Positions 5,867-5,867 of a stretch of 5,867 bases of DNA are shown here, piece by piece. The position numbers and the translations under genes are program-made. The DNA is from Hyphomicrobiaceae bacterium UBA2767 (lineage in GTDB: Bacteria; Pseudomonadota; Alphaproteobacteria; Rhizobiales; Methyloligellaceae), in the NCBI GenBank assembly GCA_002352635.1, contig DEIT01000211.1:1-5867 (forward strand), read 5' to 3'. A model generated the notes under the pieces. The model saw only the letters and a list, made by a program, of their open reading frames with translations, was not told the origin of the DNA and ran no database searches. Each line of letters opens with the position of its first letter. The first letter of the stretch is position 1.

Positions 5867-5867
5867 A

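Noticed and set aside
1..5867. Mobile element, CRISPR array, tRNA, riboswitch or new multi-gene system
   Set aside because: Genes of known families fill the window almost completely; no gap exceeds 87 nt and no repeats, transposase, integrase or RNA gene pattern was seen. A glycine riboswitch, if present, would be upstream of the window.

Overview
The window is an ordinary chromosomal segment of an alphaproteobacterium holding two converging housekeeping operons. The left half (+ strand) is the end of a glycine cleavage operon: the 3' part of gcvH, then gcvPA and gcvPB, which encode a P-protein split into two polypeptides. The right half (- strand, read right to left) is a complete F0 sector operon of the ATP synthase: atpI, atpB (a), atpE (c), a second b-type gene (b'), and atpF (b). 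The alphaproteobacterial assignment rests on the paired b' and b genes, the F0-only operon that ends at atpF without running into the F1 genes, the 74-residue subunit c of the alphaproteobacterial and mitochondrial type, and the H/E swap in subunit a. The split GcvP is compatible with it. A lineage near Parvibaculum or other Rhizobiales-like groups is possible, but I cannot fix the genus from sequence alone.

Layout: gcvH (cut at the left edge), gcvPA and gcvPB are packed with 1-nt and 4-nt overlaps and strong Shine-Dalgarno (SD) sites, so they are clearly co-translated. gcvPB stops at 3203, and the atpF stop codon on the opposite strand begins only 30 nt further on. No intrinsic terminator with a T-run is visible for either operon. 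The F0 operon has gaps of 44 nt (atpI-atpB), 64 nt (atpB-atpE), 87 nt (atpE-b') and 11 nt (b'-atpF, using the corrected atpF start). The two gaps around atpE are the only non-coding stretches with notable structure. One is an AT-rich leader with a strong SD before atpE. The other is a palindrome-bearing spacer before b', with the b' SD inside a short hairpin. Both would suit making many more c subunits than b' subunits.

Function: GcvPA and GcvPB together decarboxylate glycine using PLP and pass the aminomethyl group to the lipoyl-lysine of GcvH. The F0 genes build the membrane proton channel (a, c-ring) and the peripheral stalk (b, b'), with AtpI helping assembly. No mobile element, tRNA, rRNA, CRISPR array, phage gene or new multi-gene system is visible. 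No intergenic gap exceeds 87 nt. The findings are therefore modest and concern regulation and start sites.
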